A DNA stretch of 64,000 bases from Helicoverpa zea (GCF_022581195.2 NC_061476.1:746501-810500), one strand, 5' to 3'. Counted from the stretch's first letter, positions 13,016 to 27,400 are shown. Notes: generated from the sequence alone by a model not told the origin. Numbers and translations: made by a program.

Positions 13016-16000
13016 CCAATCAGAGTTGTTGGAAGAGATATATCAATTATTTTATTGATGGAGACAAGTCGAAGATAATCATTGAAGAACATAGAATTTA
13101 GAATCAACATTTGTCTATTTGTGTTAAGTCTGCATTGACCGGGTGACTACAAAACGTGTAAAACGAATGGTTGCTTTCCATGATGTTTATGTATTGAGGA
13201 AAACTCCTTACAATTCAATCAGTGTAAGGCATATGATGAGGGCAACTCCATTTTCATTCGACTTATCAAAGAATCTTATCGAATTGACATGGGTCTTTTG
13301 ATACATTTCTTCATTTTAAGCTTGTTCCATTGTCCTCTACAAAAGAACTCGTCCCTGCTTGTTCCATTACCAGGGATGGTGGACCTTTATTGACTTTCAT
13401 GCCAACATACTGTAATAACTGAACGTTTTCAAAAAATATGTCATCATTACGCTCGAGTTTCTAACATTGTAGGCTCTATTTTATCCCGTGTGATAAGTAG
13501 TTCCCTCATGAGGTGGTTAAAACGCGAAAAACATATAGGTTGTATCTACTAACAGAATTTCAATTGCAATAATTTTGTCTCAAAATAAAGTCAAAGTCAG
13601 CTCATAAAGTCAGTCAGTCAAAGTGCTTAAATTATTTTGCAGCGAGCCAATATTGGTAAGATTGCTATTGGTTCGCCATCCCTGTTCTATACCTAGCTAT
13701 AAAGAAGTGCATATTTCGCGAAGCCAGACAGCGAAAAGCAAAAAGGTTGCAAACGAACTGGGAGTCAGCCTGCAGTTTATTTATAGATGCGGGAACGTAC
13801 GGGATGAATACTTAATGTACTCCACTTGCAACACTAACTATGGACTTTACTGCAGTTTAATGCTTGTTTTTTGGCACTGGATTACAAAGTTCTTCTTTGA
13901 AAGGAAAAGGAAAGATCCCGAACATGTATTTGTATGTAATCCAGATTTTGACATGAAATAATTTAAACGATAACCATAAGCTCCCGTGGGGAAGATAACA
14001 TAAAATGTAGAGGCATCTTTCACCGTAAGTTAAACCAGCTTAATAGCAATAGCTTAAAGCTAGAAACATGGTATGGTATTACAAGATGTTACAGTAGGTA
14101 TCTTTTTTATGTTTCACATGTCTCGCCGTTTAAGCAGTATGCAAATTTTAATATGACTAGTATCATAATGTGGAATTACGATTAAGATTATTGAAGCTTA
14201 TTTTTCAAAATGTAGACTAACCCAAGCAAGTCTTTTTTGTATTTTGGTATTTGTGATTAACAGCTGAAAACTTCCCAGATTTGCACAGAACAATAGGGAA
14301 TTGTTACTTCATAAATTCCAGGCCAGCCGAGTAATTTATACGGCTCTGGCTTTTACCAACCAGAGTTACTTGTAATGCTAAACAAAGCATAATATGCAAG
14401 TAGTAAATTGTGCGCTCTCAATACTGCAACAGCCCAAGATCGAATAATTTATAGCGACGCCGGCGCCTCTATTTCAAAACTCTTTGCTATTTTTGTAGAT
14501 TGAAGTGTGTTTGGAGTTTACGATTTGAAAAATCTCGCTATATTTCTCCGCTTTGAAATTGCAGACTGTTTATAGCCTCATTTGTACTGTTGCAATCCGA
14601 GGGGAAATGTAGTAAACATTTTTACATGCAATTTGGCGAATATTTCCTTTGCTTTTCAGTCATTAATATTAGACTACTCTGTCTTTCTAAACGGTCCCAA
14701 CAGCACAAACAGGTATTCCGAACTCCATAATCGCAACAAAAGAAAAACAAACAGACCAATTAAAAGCACAATAAAAGAAGTTCAGGGAATCTATTCTCGT
14801 GGTGGACTCTATACTACCAGGGCGACCTTGGCGTGACCATTAGTTCGGTAGGGCCGAGCCCCGCAGTCCCATGGCAGAAAATAGCTGCGGATACGGGCGA
14901 GGTTACACACCTGCCCTAATTACTGCATCACGAGGCTGCCCAGAATATTATGGGAGCTTTCAACTTTTGAGTTTGTCAACTGTGGTAAAAAGCCCTAGGG
15001 GAAGACAGACTTATTGTAGTTTCTAGGATACCGTAGATGAAATTATCTGCTAGTCTGGGAAGCAAATGTCGTGATCACGTGAAATAAGAGATACAGGAGT
15101 ATTGTGAGAGGATTAAGCAGATGAACGGAATACTGTAGGATTCAGAAAAATGTAGATGCTTCATAGATTAAGCGATCATGTGTTGTAATTTTGGTTAGAA
15201 GTGAAAAAAATTTAAAACATCGAATCAGTGTTACAAGTAATGCTTTGGAAAAAAGTTCAAACAGATATAATATTTTGAACTGTCAGGCCATTCAGCATTT
15301 TCAGAAAATCAAATAACTGATATACTAAAAGAGAAACGATAATACCTGAATAATTTAGAAAGGCTAGTCGACCACACGTAAAAGTACGCTATGGCACGCA
15401 AGAATAATTAAGTATATTTTATATGACAATTAAAATATTTCCCAAGCTCGCTGCCTTCGTGTCGTGAAAGCTTAGCCTTATTAGGCTTTACCGATTGTGG
15501 CTAGATACAGTCATAAATGTACATGATTTATGTTCTAGTTCTCTTTTGAGGTTAAAGGCCTTAACGAACTCATTAATTATTACCAAAGGACCAATTTACT
15601 TTTTTGTGACGTGACAATCATGTTTTTGGCATAGACATAATATTAGTAAACAGGACTGCGCATATAAACCCAAAAAACGAGCCGAGTGAAACAGTTAGTA
15701 CGGAGGCTGTCTGTCCCTTTCTAATAGGGTGACTATGAGATTAAGCTATGTGAGACAAATCCGAATTTGCTAAGATTATTAAACACAGATTAGTATTGAA
15801 GTTTTAACTTACGCAGTTTGTGACCTTAAGATACTAATAAAGGCTTTTAATAATTAGCGGAAATTAGCAGTATAAAAGCAGGAAGATTCGAAGTGAAGAC
15901 TGTTTTTTTTGTATTTCTACTTCATATATAGACTGCTGAGCCATTTATGTCGCCTTTCTTCATTTTTTGGGAAGCTATAACAATAGTACAACAGTTTTAA

Positions 16001-16568
16001 AATCCATCACCCATATTTTGACTCGTTACAAGAATTCATGGGCACCCTAGTTGTTTGGTTTACGAAAATGTTATTATTAGCTAACCTGTGGAACGATATA
16101 TTGCAACCACCATAGGATTCACTTTTGCAAGTAGAAACGCAACACTTTTTCACCATTTTAATAGTTTAAATTGATTTAATACAAAAAAATATAAACAAAA
16201 TTTTAAATGCTGATTACGCGCCAAGAATGTTCAGGGTTACCGCTAGAAAATAAAAAAAAGCAAAATAAAAATTTATGTTGTTTATGTTTTAATAATAAAT
16301 ACGAATAAATTAATGCGATTGTTATTAATTTGTTGACTTACAATTGTTAAAATAAGATAAAAATATAAGTGATTAAATTGTTTTTGGGAAGACAAAACTT
16401 TTGATCACAACATTTTTTTATGCTGGCAAGGTGTTAGAAAGAGACAAACAGCCTCCGTTCGAACTATCCCTCTCGGCTCGGATTTGCCTCTGTGTATTAT
16501 GCAACCAATTTAGTACCTTATTGCGTTAGAATAGAGTTCATTTTCGTAAATATATATTTTGAGCGTGC

Positions 16569-16818
16569 TGTTATACCCTTCCAATGCACCCCTTCTGGCT
16601 GACCCAACAGCTTATGCTGCAATTCCATCAGAATGCTGACACATTACTCCTCATGCATCCATCCCACTCATCCTCAGTCGTCTTCAAGCCTCCATCCCGT
16701 GCACTTGCCTATTGCACTCGCGATAATATTGTAATAATTGAAATAAATTGTGTTGGTGTAATTTCAGTAAAAGTGTTTCCTTTTTTTTAAAAAGAGTTTC
16801 CTAGACCGGTTTCTAACA
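16569..16818 (+). repeat. 5' LTR of errantivirus (left copy)
   Basis: Same 250-bp LTR as at 43902. The matching 3' LTR of this copy is missing because the contig ends inside env. Confidence 0.92.
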
Positions 16819-17393
16819 TTGGTGGCAGCTGAAAAGGGATTGAAAATTCCCGGTTCCCTCCGTAAATCAATAAAATCTAGTGCAGTGAGTGCAGTGAATG
16901 CATAAGTTCCACGAAGCGACTCGCATCATCCAGGTGTATACCGTACACCATACCGGTGAACCTCATAACCGGTCCACTGTGCAGTAAGTGGCAAAGAGCA
17001 GGGACGCAAGTAGCGTCTCCCGCCTCCAGATCCAGCACCGACCCGGTACAAGGTCAACCCCGGTTCCAGTATCCAGAACTCCAGTTCCAGTTCCCGCATA
17101 AATATGAAAAACACATGTTTAGTGCTCCTGTGAGTTTTGTGATAATTTCTTATAATATTTACAAGTGCTTAAACCAAAGTTCCATCAAACTTTCTTGGGA
17201 CGGCTTATCTCATAACCGCAACATTGTAACAAGATTACAAGTATTCCGTCTAGACACTGATTCGACGCAGTTCCAGTGCACAGCGATAAGAACAGTTCTA
17301 CGAAATATTTCGCCGTGTAAACTTTTAAGCTATACTAATTTTATTTCCAGGGTTTGCTTGTTACAATTGTATGTTTGTATTATTTTAATTAAT

Positions 17394-18306
17394 ATGTCTC
17401 AAAGTTCCAAGAACGTCAAGGAAGAGCCAAAGGAAGGCTTAACCTTAAACGTTATCCTAAAATTCAATAAAACCTTTTGATGGTAGCCGAGAAAAACTTA
17501 ACGCTTTTATAAATAATTGCGATAATGCGATTTCATTATCCGCCCCTAATCAACAAGACATCGTATTCAAATATATCATCAGCCAGCTAGACGGTAAAGC
17601 CGAAATAGCATGCTCAATAAAAGAGTTCGAAACTTGGCCCTCACTTAGGGATTTCCTGCAAAACCAATTCGGAGAGCGAAAACACTACGCTCATCTTTTA
17701 ATAGAACTTCAAGATTGTAGACAGGGCGCACAAGAAAATGTTAGCCAATTTTCACTTAGGGTTGAAACATGCCTATCCCAACTTCTGACAGAAATCGCGG
17801 TTACCAATCACAAGAAAAGTGAAATTGCTGGTAGAGTAGCGGCTATGGAGGATCTAGCTCTTCACACTTTCACTATGGGCCTCACTCCTCGTATCGCGAA
17901 TATAGTCAGATGCAGAGACCCTAAGAATCTTAACGATGCCATCAATTGTGCTCTTTCAGAAGAAAAGTTACAACAATACTCATATAAACAGAGTACGGTC
18001 GCGAAAACTTCACGTAATAATGATATAAACGCTAAACCTAATAGAACTAGTAACTTTTATAATAATAATCAAACTCAAAAACCTTATTCCAGTCAAGCAG
18101 CTTCAAAAGATCCGTTCTGCCGATATTGCAAAAAGGCAGGCCATCTTTTAGAAAATTGCAGACTCCGCGAGTATAACAACAAAAAATTCAATGTAAATAA
18201 ACCATCTAATTCTAACACTCAACCAGGCACGTCCTTCAAACCACAAATTAACACCTTAACTGAAACTGAAGGATATGATACTGTCGATAATTATGATTTA
18301 AACTAA
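17394..18306 (+). pseudogene. gag: errantivirus gag (left copy, one-base insertion)
   Basis: Same gene as at 44728. An extra A near 17465-17470 breaks the frame about 24 codons in; the rest, with the zinc knuckle and the terminal slippery heptamer (18297..18303), is intact. Probably an assembly indel. Confidence 0.85.
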
Positions 18307-18336
18307 ATAATGTCCCGAATAGTTGTCGCACGGGAC
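18297..18336 (+). promoter_or_regulatory. -1 ribosomal frameshift signal, gag-pol (left copy)
   Basis: Same TTTAAAC (18297..18303) and stem GTCCCG/CGGGAC (18312..18317, 18331..18336). The only difference from the right copy is one G-to-T change in the loop; slip site and stem are unchanged. Confidence 0.82.
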
Positions 18337-18341
18337 AAACC

Positions 18342-21300
18342 ATGATAGACGACACCAATAGCGACACGATGACCCATGGACATGGTAATGATAAGCCCAA
18401 AACTCGAGGTCATTCAATTAGAATCAAACAACAGGGTAACCAGCCCCAAATCGTAGATTCTAATAAATTCCTAAAGTCATCTAGAATCAAGCAACAGGGT
18501 AACCAGCCCCAAATCGTAGATTCTGTCCGTAATCCTGAAAATAAAGAAAACATTAATAAAACCATATATGAATTCACACAAAACATTTCAAATAAATACT
18601 TACCTTACATACAAGTTAAATCCCCTGTGTCTTCTAAAGATCTTTTGCTCCTCGTTGATACCGGTGCATCTATAAGTATTATAAAAACATCAGTTATCAA
18701 TCATATGCCTGTAATCAATGAATCAATCAAGTTTAAGATCAAAGGCATAGATTCAACCACCGATAGTCCTTTAAGCACATTAGGACAAATTCCTATAACC
18801 ATGAGTACCCATAATGAAGACCACAGTGACTGTAAATACTTGACTCACATATTCAACTTAATAGATCACTTAACCATACCCTATGATGGCATTATCGGCA
18901 ACGATTTATTTAATTCCAAGAATGGCCAAGTTAATTATGAAGAAAGCAGGTTATATTTAAAAGACATTCAATTTCAAATGTATTTTAATGAACCTGTCTA
19001 TACAATAGCAGCGCGTAGCGAAGCTATCATAGAATGTACAGTCGCAAATCCAGAAATTGGAGAGGGATTAGTAATCAACCAACATATATCTAAAAACCTG
19101 CTAATAGCCAACTGTGTAGTTAAAGTAAAGAAAAACCACCGTGTTAATATTTCAATTTTAAACACCTTAGAAGAACCCGTAAAAATCAATTCTGACCTTC
19201 GATTGCATTTAGAGCCTTTCCAGTTACAAGCTTCAAAATTTATAGGAATCACAGCCGAATCACACACTTTTGAACGTACAGAAGAAGTTCTAAAGGAACT
19301 TCGCGTATCCCACCTTAATGCAGAAGAAACCGAGGCACTATACTCAGTCTGTTCCCAATTCTCTGACATCTTCCACTTACCTGATGATAACCTGACCTCA
19401 ACCGACGCAATAGAACATAAAATTAAAACAACGTCGGATGAACCAATTCATGTAAAAACATATCGATTCCCTGAATGTCATAAAAAGGAAGTTGACTCCC
19501 AAATCGATAAAATGTTACGCCAAGGTATCATAAAACCTTCTATGTCTCCATGGTCTTCACCAATTTGGGTGGTACCAAAAAAACTCGACGCATCCGGTCA
19601 AAAGAAATGGCGTGTGGTAATCGACTACCGCAAGCTCAATGATATAACCATCGGTGACTCCTATCCTATCCCAAATATAGCAGACATACTAGATCAGCTG
19701 GGCAAAAGTAAATACTTTAGCACGCTAGATCTAGCATCCGGATTCCATCAAATTAATATGTCTGCTGATGACGCTCCAAAAACAGCATTTTCTGTCCCAA
19801 CAGGACATTACGAGTTCACACGTATGCCATTCGGACTCAAAAACGCTCCGTCAACCTTTCAGAGGTTAATGAATTCAGCCTTATCTGGGCTCCAAGGTAT
19901 TCAATGTTTTGTTTACCTCGACGATATTGTTATATACTCCTACGACCTTGCCTCTCACATTAATAACTTAACAAACGTTTTTGACAGACTGCGCCAATTT
20001 AAACTTAAATTACAACCCGACAAGTGCGAGTTCCTAAGAAAGGAAGTTTCATACCTAGGCCATGTCATCACTGACAAAGGTGTGAAACCAAATCCTGCAA
20101 AAATAAGTGTGATACTGGATTTCCCCGTACCAAAAGTTCCCAAGGACATTAAGTCATTCCTTGGACTTGTTTCTTATTATCGCAGATTTATTCCAGACTT
20201 GTCTAGTATTGCGAAACCTTTAACAAATCTATTAAAAAAGAATGTAGAGTTTGTATGGTCAAATGAACATCAGTTAGCATTTGAAACCCTAAAAAACAAA
20301 CTCACAACAGCACCACTATTGACATATCCTGACTTCTCACGACCATTCGTTTTAACTTGCGATGCATCTAATTATGCTATTAGCTCCATCCTTTCTCAAG
20401 GCGAATTAGGGAAAGATAAACCTATCGCCTACGCATCTCGTACACTTAATAAAAGTGAGTGTAACTACAGCACAACGGAAAAAGAATTACTTGCGATTCT
20501 TTTCGGTTGCAAGACATTCCGCCCATATTTATATGGTAGGAAATTCCTGATTGTTACCGACCATCGCCCTTTGCGTTGGCTATTTAATCACTCTGATCCC
20601 AGTAGTAAACTCCAAAGATGGAGATTAAAATTGGAGGAATATGAGTATGAAATTGTCTATCAGAAAGGAAAATTAAATAATGCTGCTGATGCGTTATCGC
20701 GTTACCCTCCACTTAAATCTGTTAATGCCATAGATCCTATTCCTAGCACTTCAAGGCAAAATGTTAACTCACCTGATTCCGACAAGTCAATAAATTCAGA
20801 TGATTTAATCCAACTCGAAGATCTCATAGATCCACTTGCTCCACCTGCTAGCTTACCAGAATTAGGTAATCTTGATGACCTCGATAATTCAACTAACCAA
20901 AACACACCATCATCAAATCCAACAATACCAATCGACGGCTCAAATTCAAGAAGTCCAAATATCCTAGATGGTAACTACTCAGATTTCCTTAAAACTACCT
21001 CAAAAGACTTCAGTTCTAATGCAACTATCATAGAACATAACGAAAGTTTATCTAAAACCGATAAAAATATATTGTCATCCCTACATCCATAGATATGGAT
21101 GAATCCGTCCCGTATGTTCAAGAAGTTATATCTAATATTCCTAATTTGAGTGAATTTTCCCTATTAGAAAGAACCCTATTCACTTTTCTCAAATACGAAT
21201 CCGAAAACAAAACGTATTATTTCCTCTTTACTAAAGTCAATCATTTTGATACCTGCACTTATGAAGATATTTACAAAACTCTCAAATCCATAAGAAATGA

Positions 21301-22518
21301 GCTAATAGTTAGTCTTGCAGATCAAAACAATCCCGAGATAGCCATCTCAGACTTTAGCAACCCCTTTGATTGTCATCAATACCTAAAAGTTTACAATATA
21401 ATATTATATTTATTTCACAATTCGAAAATAAATGTACATATTTACAAAAATTCCATCATTTATCCGTCATTAAGTGAAATCCCTAAAATCATGAAAGAAA
21501 ACATGACATGCCCATCGCCGGTCATTTAGGTTCCGCTAGAATGCTAAAACGTATTCAAGAAAAGTATTACTGGAAAAATATGCGATCAGACATAGAAAAC
21601 TATGTGAAAAAATGTCCGCAATGTCAAACTAACAAAGCCCTTAGGAAAGTTAATCGTGCTCCCATGCAGATTACATCTCTTTCCACTCGTCCTTTTGAAC
21701 GCGTAGCATTAGATATTGTAGGTCCTCTACCGGAAGCCGGTAACGATAGGTTTAAGTTTATCTTAACACTTCAAGATGACCTTACCAAGTTTTCAACCGC
21801 TTATCCAATCACCAACACTACGGCTGAAGAGTCATGTGAATGTCTAGTCCATTTTATCACGCTATTTGGAATACCCAAAACAATTTTAACGGACCAAGGG
21901 ACTAACTTCACAGCAGAACTGTTTAAACAAACCTGCAGACTGTTAAAAATCAAACAGTTGTGGAGTACCCCTTATCATCCTCAGACCCAAGGCGCTCTTG
22001 AAAGGAGTCATTCCACCTTAAAAGAATATTTAAAATCCTATGTAAACGAAGAACAAAATAATTGGCACCGCTTTGTATATACAGCTATGCTTGCCTATAA
22101 CTCCGCTATCCATTCGACTACTCATTTCTCCCCTTACGAACTCGTGTTCGGAAATAAACCATACATACCAGACTCTGTCTATGAAGAAGCTGCAAGCGTA
22201 ACTTACCCTGATTATGTCCGTGTGCTACAAAACAGACTCAAATACAGCCGAGCTAAAGCTATAGAACACATACAAAAATCTAAAGAAAGTTCAAAAAACT
22301 ATTACGACACTCGTTCAAGGCCAATCAAATATAAGGTCGGCGACCTTGTTTATCTGAAAAATCATCTACGGCTTCGAAAAGCTCTTTCACCAATATGGAA
22401 AGGCCCGTACAAAATAGTAAAAATACACGGAAATAACACCGCGTCACTCCTAATAAATAGGCGTCATGTCAAACACCATTTTGATGAAATGAAATTGCAT
22501 ACTAGCAACAGCGTATAA
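18342..22518 (+). pseudogene. pol: errantivirus pol (left copy, two one-base deletions)
   Basis: Same gene as at 45630. Open from 18342 through protease, RT and RNase H to a stop at 21090-21092, caused by a lost A in a run near 21063. A lost C near 21503, just before the integrase zinc finger, breaks it again; integrase then reads to 22518. A few substitutions (for example near 18361 and 18949) also differ from the right copy. Confidence 0.88.
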
Positions 22519-22566
22519 TATACTATACTATATAATCTAATAACTTACAATCACCTTCCATTCCAG

Positions 22567-23997
22567 AATTGGTTACATTTACCCGTCCCTGGCATCAAAC
22601 AGACAAAATTATATCCAACCAGCATTGACAACGCAGGCATATACTTTGATCCTATTGGTTCTCTAAAAACCACTGATGATACATTAGATATTATTATTCC
22701 AATAGATATATCTTTTATCCAACCACATCTAGATAACATAAGAGACGTTCTAGGAACTTCAAAATATCTATGTAAACAAAGTAATGCATATTATGAAAGC
22801 GAATGTCATTATCTGTTTCAACCATTGTCATCCCGTTATTATGATATAGTAAGAGATTTCGATTCTATATCTCACCTCATGTCCAAATCTAATAAAAGAT
22901 CAGCTTGGTTTGCTGGAATCGGTTCTGTTATTAAACAACTGTTTGGTAATATGGATGAAGAAGACGCTATAAAATACAGCGATGCCATTAAAACCTTAGA
23001 AAATGATCAAACTAAGTTAGCAACTTTGATGAAAGATAGTATATTAGTTACAAAATCTACATTAACGTCTCTGAAAGAAATAATTGACCAAATTAGTTCA
23101 AATGAAGCCAGTTTAAACCATGCTATCGATACCTTAAACCAGGATATAATTAACATCACTTTAGCAACAGATAAGCTATTAATGAGATCTAAGATATCAG
23201 GATTATCAGATATTTTGGAAAGTACTATGTTAACATTATCATTTAAATTAGAAGATATTATTAGTGCTATTATGTTTAGTAAGTCTAATATATTATACCC
23301 ATCTATTATTACTCCTAAACAACTCTTTGCAGATCTTGTTGATAATTATAGATTTCTACCTAGTTCTAAGCAATTACCTGTACCCTTAATCTTAGATAAC
23401 ATCCACATCATAGAAAACATATCTGATGTATCCAGCTATTATACAAATAACAAAATAATATTTGTATTACAAATACCTTTAGTGAACGTAAAGGAATTTG
23501 ATCTATATAACACTATACCTTACCCTATTGAGCTTAATGATGTAAATAGCACACTATACTCAACGATAATACCATCCACGAAATATATAGGTATAACTAA
23601 AGATAAGTCATCTTATTGCAAAATAGACTCACTTAGCTCCTGTAAAGTTATAAATACGCAATATTATATCTGTGAAACACCTAGTGTGTATTCCACATCT
23701 GCAGTCCCTATATGCGAAAGTGAGATTATTTCTAAAGCATTGACTTCTGTCCCACATATTTGTAACACTAAATTCGTAAACGGTAATTTTGAAACCTTTC
23801 ATAAACTACGTAGAAACCAATGGATATATGTAATAAGCCAAAATTCAAAACTCACAATAGAATGTAATAATCAAGACTTATCTGAGTTTTCTATCCATGG
23901 TACTGGAATATTAACTATACCAGAACATTGTATTGCCTATTGTAAAGATAATAAGTTGATACCTCAACATAGTTTAGTAATTAAAACAAAACCAATA
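22567..23997 (+). pseudogene. env: errantivirus env exon 2 (left copy, frameshifted and cut by gap)
   Basis: Begins at the same splice acceptor as the right copy. A missing T near 22625 puts its first ~20 codons out of frame with the rest, and the N run removes the C-terminal region with the membrane anchor. Its leader exon would be 17104..17129. Confidence 0.8.
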
Positions 23998-24097
23998 NNN
24001 NNNNNNNNNNNNNNNNNNNNNNNNNNNNNNNNNNNNNNNNNNNNNNNNNNNNNNNNNNNNNNNNNNNNNNNNNNNNNNNNNNNNNNNNNNNNNNNNN
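23998..24097. other. assembly gap of exactly 100 N
   Basis: Round-number gap used for joins of unknown size. Retroviral env on the left, vinculin intron on the right. Confidence 0.99.
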
Positions 24098-24459
24098 AAT
24101 ATTGTGGTTTTATCGGTTTAACACATAAAAAATATGTTTTTAGGTTTGATGGTTAATATATTCTTCCCTAAACTTCGTAGTTTGATTATTAAAGCACGGT
24201 ATATTCAATCATATTTAGAGTACCCGCACACTTCAATATTTTTTACAATATTCAGGGTCATAAATCATTATGTAAATGAATGGCAGTAGACACATAACAA
24301 CGATCAGGTATTTGGCCGGTATTAGACCAAATGGAAACTTTGAATGGAATTGAATTTTTTATAAGTTTCTGTTCTTACCATCGGGCTAGCTGTCGGTCCA
24401 ATCTTTAGTCTGAAGTGCCTATTGTGAAAAAAGATATTAAATATATAAGAATTTCTCAC

Positions 24460-27400
24460 CTAGCCTGCATGGTCTTCCCGCCCTGCTTCTCAGCGGCCCT
24501 CACTCCCTCATTCACGATGGAATCCAACTCGTTGATCTGGTGACGCAGGTCTGACGCCAGATTCAATGCCTGGGAGAACAGCATTGTATTAGCTCACAAA
24601 TCATCATCATCTTCCGAACCTTGTTGAGGTCGGCTTCCAGTCTAACCGGATGCAGGTGAGTACCAGTGCTTTACAAGGAGCGACTGCCCTATCTGACCTC
24701 CTCAACCCAGTTACCCGGGCAACCCAATACTCCTAGGTTAGACTGGCTGTCAGACTTCTGACTACCCGTAACGACTGCCAGAGATGTTCAATGATAGCCG
24801 CAGGTTTCAAATATGCAAGACATTATACTAAGTTCACCGACGATGATATAAACACTGATATCACAAACAGGTACTTAAACGTTATCAGTTATTTGACCAT
24901 GAAGTGGTAATTTTCACGTTCACCGCCTTGAAGAAAACATTGTTTTACGTATCGATTGCTTCACGGATGAAAGAACGAATGAAACATTACCTTTAAAAAT
25001 TCAGTAGTCAAAATCATGACATATTAGTATTATATCATCTTTAGGTACTACGAATGTCAATACTATATTTTTTTTTAATTTTGCTGTATAGCATCTGTAG
25101 ACAACAAATCCACAGATAAATGCCTAATACAGTTAGCTTCAATTAATATAATTACCTTGGGTTCTCTACCATGTCCATATTGTCTCTCGTCACATAGATG
25201 GTCAGCGTTTATGCCACCAGATCTAGAAAGAAAAATTATTTATATAACAAGAGCATAAATAAAAGAATTATTATTAAAAAAACAAAATACCCGACTGCAC
25301 ACTAAAAAAAGAGTAAAACAAGCCCCACAATAATATTTAATTTATAAATATTGATGGAAAGCATCGCAGGCGGGGACCAACAGAGGCTTATTTATAGTCA
25401 TTTCGGTTGTGCACCATTTAGCAGAATTTTCGTTGGTGGCGGTCAAGGTGGTCCCCGCCTGCGATGCTTTCCATCAATATTTATAAATTAAATATTATTG
25501 TGGGGCTTGTTTTACTCTTTTTTTAGTGTGCAGTCGGGTATTTTGTTTTTTTAATAATAATTCTTTTATTTATAACTTTTTAGCTGTTTTTATTTAACGA
25601 AAATGTTGTAGATGTAGAAGACTATGTATATGTAAGTACCATTTTAAATTATTTCGACGACATTTGGCTTTAGATTACGAGTGATGTTACTCCGCAACAT
25701 AAATTTACCGCCAATCTGGACTGTTGGTAGTGAAGAAGAAAAAGAATTAGGTGAGTCATTACTGCTGAAGACCGTCAACGACGTGTGCCCTTATGCGTGT
25801 GCCCGCATTCGGGCTGTATACTCGAGCATATCCCCCTCCGCACCGCGCCGCGCGCCGCATGCCAGGCCACGCCCTATCTTTTTGCTTGCTAACGCATGAG
25901 TTGCTTTGCGTTGACGCAGAATTAACATGTTCCCGTGGGAATTTTGAGAAAAAACGTATCCTATATTAATTATTACTCCCGTGATTGAAATGAATCTAAT
26001 GATACCGCATACATATTTTTTTAAAGGGAAATTTAGAAAAAATATCCCGTGGGACTTTTAGGATAAAATGTATCCTATGACACTCCCGTAATCAAGACAA
26101 ATCTAACGATACCTCATACATCAAAATCCATCAAGCCGTTTAGGCTACAGGAGGTCACAAAGGAACAGACATACATACATACTTACATACACTCGAAAAA
26201 CCTTACCCTCCTTCTTTGGCAGTCGGGTAATAAGTATTCTACCACCTAACCTAGCACTTGCATGCCAATTTGGAAAGTGAATCGTTGAACGTTAATCACG
26301 TTTTGGAACGTGTAAGACACCTGTGATATCAACGTCGGAGTTTTCTCCCAGGTTAAGGAACTTTGATCTGTATTAAACATGTCTATTTTTCAAATAGATG
26401 CTAACACTAATCTTGACGAGTATGAAGTTAACTGTATAACGTCAGACTACAATACGATAGACCTATAACAGCTTTTTCGAAACGTCAAGCTAGGTAGGTT
26501 CTAAAGAGTTTATCTCATGTAGAAGAACCAACAAGAAACCCCAAAGACACTGTTTCAAACAATTTGCAACTAGTGTGACGTTTCATAGGAGCCTGCAAAG
26601 GCCTGTTTGAAATAAAACCACTTGACTTTGACAAAATAGTGTTCTCGTGTCTGAGCTCGTGGTACCTGGCGAGTCTCCTGGCAGCATCAGCAGGTTCGGG
26701 CGCCAGGTGTTCGGCAGCACGTTGAGATGATGTCAGCACACTGCGGATAGCTCTCTCGCCTGCACTGTTGCGCTGAGCCTCAGGGTCCTAGAGAATATGA
26801 AATAATTTTAAACGATTCTTACAGTGAGTTGCAGTCAACTATAACGAACCATTTTCAACATTCATTTCATTTTAAAAATGAACAATAAACTTTTGGCAAA
26901 GGGTCGGTTGCTAATAGAATCGTCTTTGGTCAAACTTAACAAAGTAGACAAAAAGAAGACGAAAGGAAATATTTCGAGTAATATTTACACTACTCACAAG
27001 GAATTATTTTTTTAACCCCCAATAAAATAGAAGTTATAACGATTTAAAATACGATGACCACACATTTAACCAAACGGTTTAAAAATGGATGTTATTGAGT
27101 TAATATTGATTTCTCAATAACAAACTACGACTCACATTAAGGAACTCATGAGCAGCTCCAATCTTGGCGTGTATCTGTTGCTGTAACGCCTTCAGCACTG
27201 CCACGTTGTCCTTCTCGCCACCGTCTTCCACGTAGGAGGTTAGTTGCAGCACACTGATGGACAAACATTACTAATTACAATTTGTATTTATTTATTTAAC
27301 AGTTCATGTACACAGTTACACAAAGAACACAGACAAGATGAAAAATAGAAAAAAAATTAGTTGTAACTTTGAACATTCATCATCTGTCTAGCTTTTTCCA

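Larger units (their letters stand above)
12490..16564. other. vinculin intron 1, no gene seen (left copy)
   Basis: 3' UTR of the zeste-like gene up to about 12.6 kb, one retroposon fragment, a decayed TATTTTATCCCGTGTGA fragment near 13477 that resembles the Helitron-like family, and otherwise unrecognised AT-rich sequence up to the LTR. A frame at 13623..13961 has no ATG start or known domain. Same content at 39824..43897. Confidence 0.6.
1..23997 (+). repeat. left copy of 27.3-kb assembled duplication
   Basis: Matches 27300..51333 in the same orientation. The offset is 27299 up to about 770, then 27333 to 27336 from about 2900 on. Position 1 is already inside the match, so the true left end is outside the window. 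It ends at the N run. Confidence 0.95.
16569..23997 (+). mobile_element. same errantivirus, left copy, cut by assembly gap
   Basis: Left-hand copy of the element, beginning with a 250-bp 5' LTR at 16569..16818 after the same GTGC (16565..16568), and ending inside env at the N run. It has four frame-breaking one-base differences from the right copy: one extra A in gag near 17465-17470, one missing A in pol near 21063-21067, one missing C near 21503, and one missing T in env near 22625. Most lie in homopolymer runs, which suggests sequencing error. The shared target site shows this is the same insertion event. Confidence 0.92.

Noticed and set aside
13623..13961. 112-codon open frame
   Set aside because: It starts with a non-ATG codon, shows no domain or exon borders, and lies in repeat-rich intron.
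18998..19369. Minus-strand 123-codon frame within pol (also at 46331)
   Set aside because: Shadow of the conserved pol coding frame.
22567..22860. Left-copy env frame (without the T) as the true Env start
   Set aside because: That frame also reads through for a while, but only the right-copy frame joins in phase to the leader exon and gives a signal peptide.
24268..24420. Possible MITE at the left end of the right contig
   Set aside because: Ends look only loosely inverted and no target duplication is visible.
25681..25899. 72-codon frame in a GC-rich stretch
   Set aside because: Composition follows a retroposon-like GC-rich patch; no domain recognised.
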